A stretch of DNA of 64,000 nucleotides from the NCBI RefSeq assembly GCF_011046245.1, contig NZ_CP049241.1, positions 2,124,001 to 2,188,000 of the forward strand, in the 5' to 3' direction. A program made the translations under genes and the position numbers. The notes under the pieces were generated by a model, which ran no database searches, was not told where the DNA came from, and worked only from the letters and a program-made list of their open reading frames with translations. Every line of letters begins with the position of its first letter. Position 1 is the first letter of the stretch. The DNA comes from Allorhizobium pseudoryzae. Its GTDB lineage: Bacteria; Pseudomonadota; Alphaproteobacteria; Rhizobiales; Rhizobiaceae. Positions 25,128 to 35,373 of this stretch are shown here, piece after piece.

Positions 25128-25610
25128 TCAGGTGATCGCAAGGATCTCCAACTCCTGGCCGCCAACGGTCACCACATCGCCGACCGTTTTGCCGAGCAGC
25201 GCCTGGGCGACCGGCGAGACATAGGAAACGCTGCCGGCCTTCGGATCGGCCTCGTCCTCGCCGACGATACGATAGGTCTGTACACGTCCATCCTCGCGCT
25301 CGAAGCGCACCGTGTGGCCAAACGCGACCACTTCCTTGGAGGCCGGTGCCGGGCGCAGATCGGCGGTGCGCAACCGCTCCACCAGATACCGGATGTCGCG
25401 GGCCGGCCCTGCGGAGTGTCGACGGCGCTCGTTGACATCCTCTTCGACCTGCGCTGCCTCGAAGGCCGCGCGCGCCTCCGCCAGATCCCGCTCCAGGGCC
25501 TTCAACCCGGCTTCGGTGACGAGATTGGGATGGGGCGAGACCACCCGGTCCGGCAGGATGGTTTCCGCCGCGGTCTCTGCACTGTCTTCCTTTGTGAAGG
25601 CTACGCTCAA
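25128..25610 (-). CDS. Gre-family transcription elongation factor (GreA/GreB-like)
   Basis: 160 residues. A coiled-coil N-terminal domain (about 30–100, LVTEAGLKALERDLAEARAAFE) and a C-terminal FKBP-like domain (FGHTVRFEREDGRVQTYRIVGEDEAD, then SPVAQALLGKTVGDVV) make it a member of the GreA/GreB family, which rescues stalled RNA polymerase. About 25 extra residues precede the coiled coil. Many rhizobia carry such a second Gre protein besides GreA. It converges on soxG with a 3-base gap. Confidence 0.87.
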   Translation of the reverse strand: MSVAFTKEDSAETAAETILPDRVVSPHPNLVTEAGLKALERDLAEARAAFEAAQVEEDVNERRRHSAGPARDIRYLVERLRTADLRPAPASKEVVAFGHTVRFEREDGRVQTYRIVGEDEADPKAGSVSYVSPVAQALLGKTVGDVVTVGGQELEILAIT

Positions 25611-25741
25611 GGGTCTGGCTCCGGTGAGTGATCGAAGTTGCTTGATATACCGCGGGAGGGCAAGGGGGGAAGGGAGAGTGACGGGAATGGGAATGGGCCC
25701 CGTTTCGTGCTAAAAACGCAATCCTGAGAAAAGGTTTCATC

Positions 25742-26023
25742 ATGCAGCCTAAGCGATCTCTCCAAATTACCCTTCCCGATGAGCTTGCCGAGATGGTGGC
25801 GATGAAAGTTGCCTCCGGTGAATATGCGAGCGAGAGCGACGTGATCCGCGATGGCCTCCTGTCGCTCGTATCCCGTGATGCGAGCTTGGAGCGCTGGTTG
25901 AAGGACGATGTCGCGCCAGTCTATGACCGGTACAAAGCTGACCCGGCCAAGGCTGTCTCGCTTGAGGATGCCATGCACCATCTGAAGAGCCGCATCGCGG
26001 ATCATGGGACCAAGTCCAGGTGA
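25742..26023 (+). CDS. parD: ParD-family antitoxin
   Basis: 93 residues. An N-terminal ribbon-helix-helix (RSLQITLPDELAEMVAMKVAS then SESDVIRDGL) is followed by a flexible acidic tail typical of ParD, which binds and neutralises ParE and represses its own promoter. The stop codon overlaps the GTG start of the parE remnant, as in intact parDE operons. The partner is frameshifted, so this antitoxin is probably orphaned. Confidence 0.85.
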   Translation: MQPKRSLQITLPDELAEMVAMKVASGEYASESDVIRDGLLSLVSRDASLERWLKDDVAPVYDRYKADPAKAVSLEDAMHHLKSRIADHGTKSR

Positions 26024-26248
26024 AACGGTATGTCGTCCGACTGACTCCGGATGCGGAAGCCGACCTTTTCAACATCTATCGCTATATCCTTGAAGCCAAC
26101 GGCGTCCGAGACCATCGCGCTTGGTTACCTCGACAGGATCAACGCCTTCCTCGCCTCCTTTCAAACTTTTCCCGCACGAGGCAGCCTGCGTAACGAAATC
26201 CGCGAAGGCCTGCGGATCAGTTATCGCGGCCAGTCGCTCGACCTCTGA
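26020..26248 (+). pseudogene. parE: parE toxin remnant (frameshifted, C-terminally lost)
   Basis: From GTG 26020 the frame reads KRYVVRLTPDAEADLFNIYRYILEANGV, a clear ParE N-terminus, for 29 codons. Around 26105–26108 the reading switches by +1 (best explained by two lost bases) to SETIALGYLDRINAFLASFQ...RGSLRNEIREGLRI, the matching ParE middle. The original frame stops at 26193 and the shifted one at 26248, before the C-terminal RelE-fold strands. The gene is therefore broken twice: by a frameshift and by loss of the C-terminal part. Confidence 0.8.
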
Positions 26249-26366
26249 GGGTCACCGATCAGCCATGCCGCAAACGGCACAATTTGTTTCGCGAAAGCGA
26301 CTATTGCCTGCCATCACCTGCCTCTAGGCTCGCATGCCAGCGGTTCGGCCAAGGGAGTGTTTGCGG

Positions 26367-28793
26367 ATGAAGAGTCATGCCAGGGTTGTCGTGATCGGCG
26401 GTGGGGTCGTCGGCTGTTCGGTGCTCTATCACCTCACCAAGTTCGGCTGGACGGATGTGGTTCTCGTCGAGCGCTCCGAACTCACCTCCGGTTCGACCTG
26501 GCATGCGGCGGGCGGCATGCACACGATCAATGGCGATCCGAACGTCGCCAAGCTGCAGAAATACACGGTCGAACTCTACAAGGAGATCGAGGAGTATTCC
26601 GGCCAGGATATCGGCCTGCACATGACCTCCGGCCTGATGCTGGCGGCGACGCCGGAGCGGTTCGACTGGATGAAGTCGCTGCTTGCCAAGGGAAAATATG
26701 CCGGCGGCGAGGCGCGGCTGATCTCGGCGGACGAAGCCTATGCAATGATGCCGTTGCTCGACCCGACCCAGTTCGTCGGCGCGGTCTTCGATCCGCATGA
26801 GGGCCATCTCGACCCTTATGGCACCACGCATGCCTATGCCAAATCGGCCAAGAAGAACGGTGCCGAAATCTACCTGCACACCAAGGTGGAGGCGCTCAGC
26901 CAGACGCCGGACGGCACCTGGCGGGTAATCACCGACAAGGGCGAGATCTTTGCCGAACACGTGGTGAATGCCGCCGGGCTCTGGGCGCGCGAAGTCGGCC
27001 GGATGGTGGGGCTGGAACTGCCGGTGCTCGCCATGGAGCACATGTATCTCATCACCGAGGATATGGCGGAAGTGATCGACTTCAACCGGACAACCGGCAA
27101 GGAGCTGATGCATTGCGTCGATTTCGATGGCGAGATCTATATCCGCCAGGAGCGCAACGGCATGCTGATGGGCACCTATGAAAAGGATTGCCGCCCCTGG
27201 TCGCCGATCGAAACGCCCTGGACGTTCGGCCACGAACTCCTGGCGGAGGATCTGGAGCGCATCACCAACGAGTTGGAAGTCGGCTTCCGGCATTTCCCGG
27301 CCTTCAACAAGGCCGGCATCAAAAAGATCATCAACGGCCCCTTCACCTTCTCGCCGGATGGCAATCCGCTGGTCGGGCCGGTGCGCGGCATGACGAATTT
27401 CTGGTCTGCCTGCGCGGTGATGGCCGGCTTCAGCCAGGGCGGCGGCGTTGGCCTTGCGCTTGCCAACTGGATCATCGAGGGCGATCCGGGGTTCGACGTC
27501 TTTGCCATGGATGTCTGCCGTTATGGCGATTACGCGACGCTTGCCTATACCAATGCCAAGGTGCGGGAAAACTATTCGCGCCGTTTCTCGATCCGCTACC
27601 CGAACGAGGAGCTGCCGGCGGGACGTCCGCTGCTGACGACGCCGATTTATGACCGGCTGAAGGCGGAAGGTGCGGTCTTTGGCGCATCCTATGGCCTGGA
27701 AACACCGCTCTGGTTTGCGCCGCCGGGTGTCGAAGATCGTTTCACCTGGCGCCGTTCGACCGACTTCGAGCACGTGGGCGCCGAAGCCAAGGCGGTGCGC
27801 GCCGGTGTCGGGCTGATGGAGACTTCGGGGTTTGCCAAATATTCGGTGAGCGGCGAGGGGGCGGCGGAGTGGCTCGATCATATGCTCGCCGGAAACATCC
27901 CGCCGGCCGGCAAGATGGCGCTCGCCCCGATGCTGAACGAGGCCGGCAAGTTGATCGGCGACTTTACGCTGGCCAACCTCGATGATGACGATTTCCTGCT
28001 GATCGGCTCCGGTATTGCAGAGGACTACCATATGCGCTGGTTCGAGAGCCACTTGCCGGACGACGGCTCGGTGGAGATCAATCCGCTGGGCATGAGCCTC
28101 GTCGGCTTGGCGGTGGCCGGACCGAAATCCCGCGCGGTGCTGCAGGGGCTGACGCATGTCGATCTTTCAGTCGAAGCCTTTCCGTTCATGGCGATCCGCG
28201 AGCTCGATCTCGGCATGGCGCCGGTGCTGATCGGTCGCGTCAGCTATACGGGCGACCTCGGTTACGAGCTCTGGATGCGGCCGGAATACCAGCGTCATGT
28301 GTTCGAAATGCTGATGGAGGCGGGCAGGCCGCATAGCATCCGGCTCTTTGGGCTTCGGGCGCTCAATGCGCTTCGACTGGAGAAATCCTATGGCAGCTGG
28401 TCGCGCGAATATCGCCCGCTCTACGGGCCGCTCGAGGCAGGGCTCGGCCGATTCGTGGCGTTGAAGAAGGAGGCGAATTTCGTCGGCAAGACATCCGCCA
28501 TCGAGGAAAAGCTGTCTGGCGGAACGCTTCGGCTCATCACGCTGATCGTCGATGCAAAGGACGCCGATGTGCTGGGTGACGAACCGATCTTCCTGAATGG
28601 CCAGGTGGTCGGCTGGGTCACATCCGGGGGGTATGCCCATGCGTCCGGTTGTTCGGTGGCGCTCGGTTACGTGCCGAAGGCCCAGGCGGCGGTTCAATCC
28701 GGGTGGCAGATCGAGGTTCTGGGCGAGATGCTGAAGGCGGTCCTTCAGGCGGAACCACTGTTCGACGCCGATGGATCGTTGATGCGTCAATGA
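26367..28793 (+). CDS. Dimethylglycine dehydrogenase-like FAD/GcvT fusion enzyme
   Basis: 808 residues from ATG 26367 (GGGAGTG upstream). The N-terminal FAD domain begins RVVVIGGGVVGCSVLYHLTK and has SGSTWHAAGGMH, the histidine segment used for covalent FAD in dimethylglycine and sarcosine dehydrogenases. The C-terminal half is a GcvT-type folate domain (YTGDLGYELWMRPEYQRHV, NALRLEKSYGSWSREY). It probably demethylates an N-methylated glycine or related amine, passing C1 to tetrahydrofolate. It could equally be sarcosine dehydrogenase. It lies near soxBDAG. Confidence 0.88.
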   Translation: MKSHARVVVIGGGVVGCSVLYHLTKFGWTDVVLVERSELTSGSTWHAAGGMHTINGDPNVAKLQKYTVELYKEIEEYSGQDIGLHMTSGLMLAATPERFDWMKSLLAKGKYAGGEARLISADEAYAMMPLLDPTQFVGAVFDPHEGHLDPYGTTHAYAKSAKKNGAEIYLHTKVEALSQTPDGTWRVITDKGEIFAEHVVNAAGLWAREVGRMVGLELPVLAMEHMYLITEDMAEVIDFNRTTGKELMHCVDFDGEIYIRQERNGMLMGTYEKDCRPWSPIETPWTFGHELLAEDLERITNELEVGFRHFPAFNKAGIKKIINGPFTFSPDGNPLVGPVRGMTNFWSACAVMAGFSQGGGVGLALANWIIEGDPGFDVFAMDVCRYGDYATLAYTNAKVRENYSRRFSIRYPNEELPAGRPLLTTPIYDRLKAEGAVFGASYGLETPLWFAPPGVEDRFTWRRSTDFEHVGAEAKAVRAGVGLMETSGFAKYSVSGEGAAEWLDHMLAGNIPPAGKMALAPMLNEAGKLIGDFTLANLDDDDFLLIGSGIAEDYHMRWFESHLPDDGSVEINPLGMSLVGLAVAGPKSRAVLQGLTHVDLSVEAFPFMAIRELDLGMAPVLIGRVSYTGDLGYELWMRPEYQRHVFEMLMEAGRPHSIRLFGLRALNALRLEKSYGSWSREYRPLYGPLEAGLGRFVALKKEANFVGKTSAIEEKLSGGTLRLITLIVDAKDADVLGDEPIFLNGQVVGWVTSGGYAHASGCSVALGYVPKAQAAVQSGWQIEVLGEMLKAVLQAEPLFDADGSLMRQ

Positions 28794-29017
28794 TCAAAAG
28801 ACGGCTTTTTGGTCATTTTATGCTGCATTTCTAGGTTCTTTGGTCTGTTTCGCGCCAGTTTCCGGTCCGGTTGGGGGTAAATGGCGACAATACATGATTT
28901 TGACTTCCCTTTTCGGATGAAAGCGGTATGAAATTTCCAACACCGAAGAACCCATAAGGGCCACACATACAAGAGGCGCGACTGCCCTTCCTGCAGATCG
29001 CGTCCGGGGGAAAATTT

Positions 29018-29920
<903 letters not shown>

Positions 29921-29924
29921 CTCC

Positions 29925-31322
29925 ATGCCGAACACAAACTCTTCTGCCAATGATGCGGCACCGGGCGTGATGGCCCAGGCCGTGAGGGAAGGCCTCTTTG
30001 CCGGCGTTCTGGCGTTTGGCATGTTCCTTCTCTATGTCGGGATCGAAACCTACCAGAACATCGACAATGCGCTGGTGTGGCGCACGCGCTGGGGGCTTCT
30101 CGCCGTCTTCGTTCTGGTCGCTGCCGTCGGCCGTTTCCTGATCGTCGGTTTCCTCAAGCCGCGGATCGACCGCCGCAAGCTGTCCAAGGCCAAGGCCGGT
30201 ATTCCGGAAGTCTCGGACGACAAGGGCTTCTTCCACAAGAACTTCCTGAAGCTCGCCATGCTGGCGCTGGTTCTCTACCCGCCGGTGGTGGTCAGCCTTT
30301 ACGGCGTGCAGGGCTCGCTGAAGTTCGTCGATAACTTCGGCATCCAGATCCTGATCTACGTGATGCTGGCCTGGGGTCTCAACGTCGTCGTCGGCCTCGC
30401 CGGTCTGCTCGATCTCGGTTACGTGGCCTTTTATGCCGTCGGCGCCTATTCCTATGCGCTGCTGTCGGATACGTTCGGCCTGTCCTTCTGGCTGCTTCTG
30501 CCGCTGGCCGGTATTTTGGCGGCCTTCTGGGGCATCATTCTCGGCTTCCCGGTCCTGCGTCTGCGCGGCGACTATCTCGCCATCGTCACGCTCGCCTTCG
30601 GTGAGATCATCCGGCTGGTGCTGATGAACTGGTCGGATGTGACGGGCGGCACGGCGGGTATCTCCGGCATCGCCAAAGCCTCGATCTTTGGCATCTGGTC
30701 CTTCGATGTCGGTGCGGACAATAATTTCGCCAAGGTCTTCGGGCTGCCGATGTCGTCGGCCTATTACAAGATCTTCCTGTTCTACGTGATCCTGGCGCTC
30801 TGCCTGATCACCGCCTACGTGACAATCAAGCTGCGCAGCATGCCAATCGGGCGTGCCTGGGAAGCGCTGCGCGAGGACGAGATCGCCTGCCGCTCGCTTG
30901 GCATCGATACCGTGAAAACCAAGCTGACGGCCTTTGCGATCGGCGCGATGTTCGGCGGTTTCGCCGGCTCCTTCTTTGCCGCACGCCAGGGCTTCGTCTC
31001 GCCGGAAAGCTTTGTCTTCCTGGAATCGGCGGTCATTCTCGCCATCGTCGTTCTCGGCGGCATGGGCTCGCTGACGGGGATTGCTGTTGCCGCGGTGGTG
31101 ATGATCGGCGGCACAGAGCTTCTGCGCGAGATGGAATTCCTCAAGCACGTCTTCGGCGAAGATTTCACGCCCGAGCTCTACCGCATGCTGCTCTTCGGCA
31201 TGGCCATGGTTGCCGTCATGCTGTTCAAGCCGCGCGGTTTCGTCGGCTCGCGTGAACCGACGGCCTTCCTCAAGGAACGCAAGGCCGTCTCCGGAAGCTT
31301 TACCAAGGAGGGTCACGGCTGA
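29925..31322 (+). CDS. livM: Branched-chain amino acid ABC permease LivM
   Basis: 465 residues, longer than the roughly 320 typical of the core family because of an N-terminal extension with two extra helices (about 20–45 and 50–72). The LivM core carries GLNVVVGLAGLLDLGYVAFYAVGAY and GDYLAIVTLAFGEIIRL. It starts four bases after livH, and its stop overlaps the livG start, so the genes are translationally coupled. Confidence 0.95.
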   Translation: MPNTNSSANDAAPGVMAQAVREGLFAGVLAFGMFLLYVGIETYQNIDNALVWRTRWGLLAVFVLVAAVGRFLIVGFLKPRIDRRKLSKAKAGIPEVSDDKGFFHKNFLKLAMLALVLYPPVVVSLYGVQGSLKFVDNFGIQILIYVMLAWGLNVVVGLAGLLDLGYVAFYAVGAYSYALLSDTFGLSFWLLLPLAGILAAFWGIILGFPVLRLRGDYLAIVTLAFGEIIRLVLMNWSDVTGGTAGISGIAKASIFGIWSFDVGADNNFAKVFGLPMSSAYYKIFLFYVILALCLITAYVTIKLRSMPIGRAWEALREDEIACRSLGIDTVKTKLTAFAIGAMFGGFAGSFFAARQGFVSPESFVFLESAVILAIVVLGGMGSLTGIAVAAVVMIGGTELLREMEFLKHVFGEDFTPELYRMLLFGMAMVAVMLFKPRGFVGSREPTAFLKERKAVSGSFTKEGHG

Positions 31323-32191
31323 TGACCCCCGGAAACACCACGATGACACGCGATACCATTCTGAAGGTCGAGCATCTGTCGATGCGGTTCGGCGGGCTGA
31401 TGGCGATCAACGACCTGTCGCTGGAAGCCAAGCGCGGCGAAATCACCGCACTGATCGGCCCGAACGGTGCGGGCAAGACGACCGTCTTCAACTGCATCAC
31501 CGGTTTCTACAAGCCGACCATGGGCATGATCACGCTCAACCAGAAGGGCGGCGATCAGTTTTTGCTCGAACGTCTGACGGATTTCGAGATCACCAAGAAG
31601 GCGAAGGTCGCCCGCACCTTCCAGAACATCCGGCTGTTTTCCGGCCTGACGGTTCTGGAGAACCTTCTGGTCGCCCAGCACAACAAGCTGATGAAGGCCT
31701 CCGGTTACACGGTCATGGGTTTGCTTGGGCTCGGTTCCTACCGTCGCGAGGCAGACGGTGCTATCGAGCTTGCTCGTCACTGGCTGGAAAAGGCCGATCT
31801 CATCGATCGCGCCGACGATCCGGCGGGCGATCTACCCTATGGCGCGCAGCGCCGTCTGGAGATTGCGCGTGCCATGTGCACCGGCCCGGAACTTCTGTGC
31901 CTGGACGAGCCCGCCGCCGGTCTCAACCCGAAGGAGTCGCTGGCACTCAACACGCTGCTCAACAGCATCCGGGATGAGAGCGGAACATCGATCCTGCTCA
32001 TCGAGCACGACATGTCCGTGGTCATGGAGATCTCCGACCACGTCATCGTGCTGGAATATGGCCAGAAGATTTCCGATGGCACACCGGACCATGTGAAGAA
32101 CGACCCCAAGGTCATCGCCGCTTATCTCGGTGTCGATGACGACGAGCTGGAAGACGTAATCCATGACGAACTCGAGGGGGGCTCGCACTGA
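31322..32191 (+). CDS. livG: Branched-chain amino acid ABC ATPase LivG
   Basis: 289 residues. Walker A GPNGAGKTT, signature LPYGAQRRLEIARAM and Walker B LLCLDEPAAG are intact. The LivG-specific insertion (about 75–150) and the final segment PDHVKNDPKVIAAYLGV are present. It powers LivHM with LivF. Its start and stop both overlap the neighbouring genes by one base. Confidence 0.95.
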   Translation: MTPGNTTMTRDTILKVEHLSMRFGGLMAINDLSLEAKRGEITALIGPNGAGKTTVFNCITGFYKPTMGMITLNQKGGDQFLLERLTDFEITKKAKVARTFQNIRLFSGLTVLENLLVAQHNKLMKASGYTVMGLLGLGSYRREADGAIELARHWLEKADLIDRADDPAGDLPYGAQRRLEIARAMCTGPELLCLDEPAAGLNPKESLALNTLLNSIRDESGTSILLIEHDMSVVMEISDHVIVLEYGQKISDGTPDHVKNDPKVIAAYLGVDDDELEDVIHDELEGGSH

Positions 32192-32937
32192 TGTCCGCCA
32201 ACGTTAATTCCCAGGCAGACGCGCTCCTGACGGTGTCCGGCGTCGAGACCTATTACGGCAGCATCCGCGCGCTTGCCGGCGTCGATGTGCATGTCAACAA
32301 GGGCGAGATCGTCAGCCTGATCGGCGCCAATGGTGCCGGCAAATCGACGCTGATGATGACGATCTGCGGCAGTCCGCAGGCGCGCCACGGCACCGTCGTC
32401 TTCGACGGCACCGATATCACCAAGATGCCGACGCACCTGATCGCGCGCCGCCGTATCGCCCAGTCTCCGGAAGGCCGGCGCATTTTCCCGCGCATGACCG
32501 TCTATGAGAACCTGCAAATGGGCGCCGGTCTCGACAATCTGAAATATTTCAACGAGGACGTGGAGAAGATTTTTACGCTTTTCCCGCGCCTGAAGGAGCG
32601 CCAGAGCCAGCGCGGCGGAACGCTGTCGGGCGGCGAGCAGCAGATGCTGTCGATCGGCCGCGCGTTGATGGCCCGCCCAAAGCTGCTTCTTCTGGACGAG
32701 CCGTCGCTCGGTCTCGCGCCGCTGATCGTCAAGCAGATTTTCGAGGCGATCAAGGTGTTGAACGAGACGGAGGGGCTGACGGTCTTCCTCGTGGAGCAGA
32801 ATGCCTTTGCGGCACTCAAGCTGTCGCACCGGGCCTATGTGATGGTGAACGGCAAGGTGACCATGAGCGGATCGGGCAGGGAACTGCTCGCCAATCCGGA
32901 AGTGCGCGCTGCCTATCTCGAAGGCGGACGGCATTGA
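32191..32937 (+). CDS. livF: Branched-chain amino acid ABC ATPase LivF
   Basis: 248 residues. Walker A GANGAGKST, signature LSGGEQQMLSIGRAL and Walker B LLLLDEPSLGLAP are intact, and it ends in the LivF-type LANPEVRAAYLEGG. It is the second ATPase of the liv transporter. Confidence 0.95.
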   Translation: MSANVNSQADALLTVSGVETYYGSIRALAGVDVHVNKGEIVSLIGANGAGKSTLMMTICGSPQARHGTVVFDGTDITKMPTHLIARRRIAQSPEGRRIFPRMTVYENLQMGAGLDNLKYFNEDVEKIFTLFPRLKERQSQRGGTLSGGEQQMLSIGRALMARPKLLLLDEPSLGLAPLIVKQIFEAIKVLNETEGLTVFLVEQNAFAALKLSHRAYVMVNGKVTMSGSGRELLANPEVRAAYLEGGRH

Positions 32938-32961
32938 TGCCGGCATCAGGGAGACGATGAC

Positions 32962-33315
32962 ATGCAAGGTCTTTTCTTTGAAACCGATACCGGCGCCCGT
33001 TACGTGCTGCGCTTTCTCGTGCTGATGATCGGCCTTTGGACCGCCTGGCGCACGGGACGCGCTGTGGCGGAAGGCTGGAAGGAACTGCCGCTGGTGGTGG
33101 GCTATGTTCTGTTGCTCGGCGTTCTGATGCGCTTCCTGCACTTTTCGCTGTTCCAGGGGCCCTTCCTCAGCCTTGGTTATTACCTGATCGATGTCGTGCT
33201 CTTGCTGGTCGTCGCGATCGCCGGTTTCCGGCAGCGCCGGACGAGCCAGATGGTTGAAAACTACTACTGGCTCTACGACAGAAGCAGCATGTTCTCGTGG
33301 AAGAAGAAGAATTGA
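32962..33315 (+). CDS. DUF6867 small membrane protein
   Basis: 117 residues with three predicted membrane helices (about 14–32, 43–61, 70–92) and a basic C-terminus. It lies 24 bases after livF and before the binding-protein gene, a position conserved in Rhizobiaceae liv operons. Its function is unknown; an accessory role to the transporter is inferred from context only. Confidence 0.75.
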   Translation: MQGLFFETDTGARYVLRFLVLMIGLWTAWRTGRAVAEGWKELPLVVGYVLLLGVLMRFLHFSLFQGPFLSLGYYLIDVVLLLVVAIAGFRQRRTSQMVENYYWLYDRSSMFSWKKKN

Positions 33316-33355
33316 CAGCCTGAGGTTTTCGGCTTCAGACTGCAACCAATCCGAT

Positions 33356-33429
33356 TGGGCTTTTGCCCAGCAAAGGGAACCAGTTACCGGCGCAAGGGTG
33401 GTGGGTCTTGCGTCGGTCTTTACACCGAC
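33356..33429 (+). promoter_or_regulatory. Structured leader upstream of the Liv binding-protein gene
   Basis: Three perfect short hairpins follow one another: TGGGC-TTTT-GCCCA (33356–33369), CGCAAG-N10-CTTGCG (33391–33412) and GTCGGT-N6-ACCGAC (33412–33429). They lie 27–100 bases before the binding-protein start. They could protect a processed 3' operon segment so that the binding protein is made in excess, or act as an attenuator. Confidence 0.4.
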
Positions 33430-33455
33430 CCGCTCAAAAAACTGGGAGTAACATT

Positions 33456-34571
33456 ATGAAGAAGTCTCTTCTCTCAGCAGTCGCGCTGACCGCCGTCATG
33501 GCGTTCAGCGGCACTGCCTGGGCCGACATCCTGGTCGGCGTCGCCGGTCCGCTGACCGGCCCGAACGCAGCCTTCGGTGCACAGCTTCAGAAGGGTGCGG
33601 AGCAGGCTGCAGCCGACATCAATGCCGCTGGCGGCATCAACGGCGAAAAGATCAAGATCGTGCTCGGCGACGACGTATCCGACCCGAAGCAGGGCGTATC
33701 CGTTGCCAACAAGTTCGTCGCTGACGGCGTCAAGTTCGTCGTCGGTCACTTCAACTCGTCGGTTTCGATCCCGGCATCGGACGTCTATGCCGAAAACGGC
33801 ATCGTGCAGATCACGCCGGCTTCCACCAACCCGAAGTTCACCGATCGCGGCCTGTGGAACACCTTCCGCACCTGCGGCCGTGACGACCAGCAGGGCGCTG
33901 TCGCCGGCCAGTATATCGCTGAAAAGTTCAAGGGCGTTCCGGTTGCCGTCGTTCACGACAAGACCACCTACGGCCAGGGCCTTGCTGACGAAACGAAGAA
34001 GGCGATGAACGCCCTTGGCGTCAAGGAAGTCATCTACGAAGGCATCACCGTTGGCGACAAGGACTTCTCGGCCCTCATTTCCAAGATGAAGAACGCCGGC
34101 GTTGGCGTTGTCTACTTCGGCGGTCTGCACACCGAAGCCGGTCTCCTGATGCGTCAGATGGCCGACCAGGGCGTCAAGGCTCCGCTGATGTCGGGCGACG
34201 GCATCACCTCGAACGAACTGGCCTCCATCGCTGGCGACGCCGTCAACGGCACGCTGATGACCTTCCCGCCGGATCCGCGCCAGAACCCGAATGCCAAGGA
34301 CCTCGTCGAGAAGTTCCGCAAGTCGGGCTTCGAGCCGGAAGCCTACACGCTCTACTCCTATGCCGCGATGCAGATCTTCGCTGACGCCGCCAAGGCTGCC
34401 GGTTCCAACGACCCGCAGAAGGTCGCTGAAGCCATGAAGGCCAAGGGTCCGTTCAAGACGGCCATCGGCGACATCGGCTTTGACAAGAAGGGCGACATCA
34501 CCCGTCCGGACTATGTCATGTACGAGTGGAAGAAGGGCGCTGACGGCAAGTACAGCTACTTCCAGATGTAA
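33456..34571 (+). CDS. livJ: Branched-chain amino acid ABC substrate-binding protein
   Basis: 371 residues from ATG 33456 (GGGAG eight bases upstream). A signal peptide of 23 residues ends ...SGTAWA, so the mature protein is periplasmic. The type-I periplasmic binding fold opens [23 protein letters not shown], and the ligand-site region includes [27 protein letters not shown]. It delivers Leu/Ile/Val or related amino acids to LivHM. Codon use looks biased toward common codons, as expected for an abundant protein. The symbol could also be livK. Confidence 0.92.
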   Translation: MKKSLLSAVALTAVMAFSGTAWADILVGVAGPLTGPNAAFGAQLQKGAEQAAADINAAGGINGEKIKIVLGDDVSDPKQGVSVANKFVADGVKFVVGHFNSSVSIPASDVYAENGIVQITPASTNPKFTDRGLWNTFRTCGRDDQQGAVAGQYIAEKFKGVPVAVVHDKTTYGQGLADETKKAMNALGVKEVIYEGITVGDKDFSALISKMKNAGVGVVYFGGLHTEAGLLMRQMADQGVKAPLMSGDGITSNELASIAGDAVNGTLMTFPPDPRQNPNAKDLVEKFRKSGFEPEAYTLYSYAAMQIFADAAKAAGSNDPQKVAEAMKAKGPFKTAIGDIGFDKKGDITRPDYVMYEWKKGADGKYSYFQM

Positions 34572-34604
34572 GATCCGTCCGGATCTTCAGGATCAAACTG
34601 TGAG

Positions 34605-34635
34605 GGAGCCCGGTATCGTGCCGGGCTCCTTTTTT
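34605..34635 (+). terminator. Rho-independent terminator of the liv operon
   Basis: The GGAGCCCGG (34605–34613)/CCGGGCTCC (34621–34629) stem with a 7-base loop is followed by six T residues. Confidence 0.9.
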
Positions 34636-34763
34636 ATCGGCTGCCGCCGGTACTGCTTCATGACCAAGGACGGCCAGTCGATTTTCGTCTGCGGCGCTAA
34701 GACCACAAGCACTCCAGCACCGGCGACTGCCGGGAGGAACCGCGTCGCGGGCTTGAGCCCGTC

Positions 34764-35294
34764 TCAACTTGCCCGACGCGTCGCCGTGGCTCGTCGCGTA
34801 GCGGGGGTCGGCAGACGAATGATGTCATTCGTTTCGCGAAAAGTCGTTTTGCCGGTCGTGGGATGGAATGTCACCCATCGCGCAACCTGACCACCCAGGC
34901 TGGCCTCGATCAACTTGATCCGGTGCATGCGCAGGAAGTGTTTGGCATATTCGGCGTTGAGTGCGCCTGGATCGCCGCCACTATCGTCCCTGAGGCGGCC
35001 GCCATAAAGTTTGGCCACCAGCCTTTCGGCGCGCGCGCCGTTGCGACACAGGCTGTCCACCAGGCTTGCCATGGCGATGTCGCCGTAGCGGTATTTCTGC
35101 GTCACGGGGGCCTTGTCCCCGCCGCGTGGCAGGACAAAATGGTTCATGCCGCCGATCCCGGCGAGAGGATCGTAAATGCAGGCGCTGACGCAGGAGCCGA
35201 GCACGGTGCTGAAAATTCTGTCAGGATCACGCGTCACCAGACATTGACCGCCAATGATGTGGGTGACCTCCAAGCCGTCAAGGTTCTGACTCAC
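34764..35294 (-). CDS. cheD: Chemoreceptor glutamine deamidase CheD
   Basis: 176 residues. CheD deamidates glutamines on chemoreceptors to tune signalling. The catalytic Cys (C35 in LGSCVSACIYD) and His (H52 in GGMNHFVLP) are present, along with EASLGGQVARWVTFHPTTGKT near the end. It stands alone here, whereas rhizobial cheD is usually the last gene of the che operon. An AT-rich upstream region carries a perfect dyad. Confidence 0.92.
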   Translation of the reverse strand: MSQNLDGLEVTHIIGGQCLVTRDPDRIFSTVLGSCVSACIYDPLAGIGGMNHFVLPRGGDKAPVTQKYRYGDIAMASLVDSLCRNGARAERLVAKLYGGRLRDDSGGDPGALNAEYAKHFLRMHRIKLIEASLGGQVARWVTFHPTTGKTTFRETNDIIRLPTPATRRATATRRAS

Positions 35295-35351
35295 GTATTG
35301 TTCTACTCTCTGCGTTCATAAGACGTCTTCGGCAATCTGGGGATGCCGTAC

Positions 35352-35373
35352 ATATCTGTATATTCTCAGATAT
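35352..35373. promoter_or_regulatory. Dyad upstream of cheD
   Basis: ATATCTG-N8-CAGATAT is a perfect 7-base inverted repeat 58 bases upstream of cheD, inside an AT-rich stretch (35351–35400) that stands out from the GC-rich surroundings. It is a possible operator or promoter element. Confidence 0.4.
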
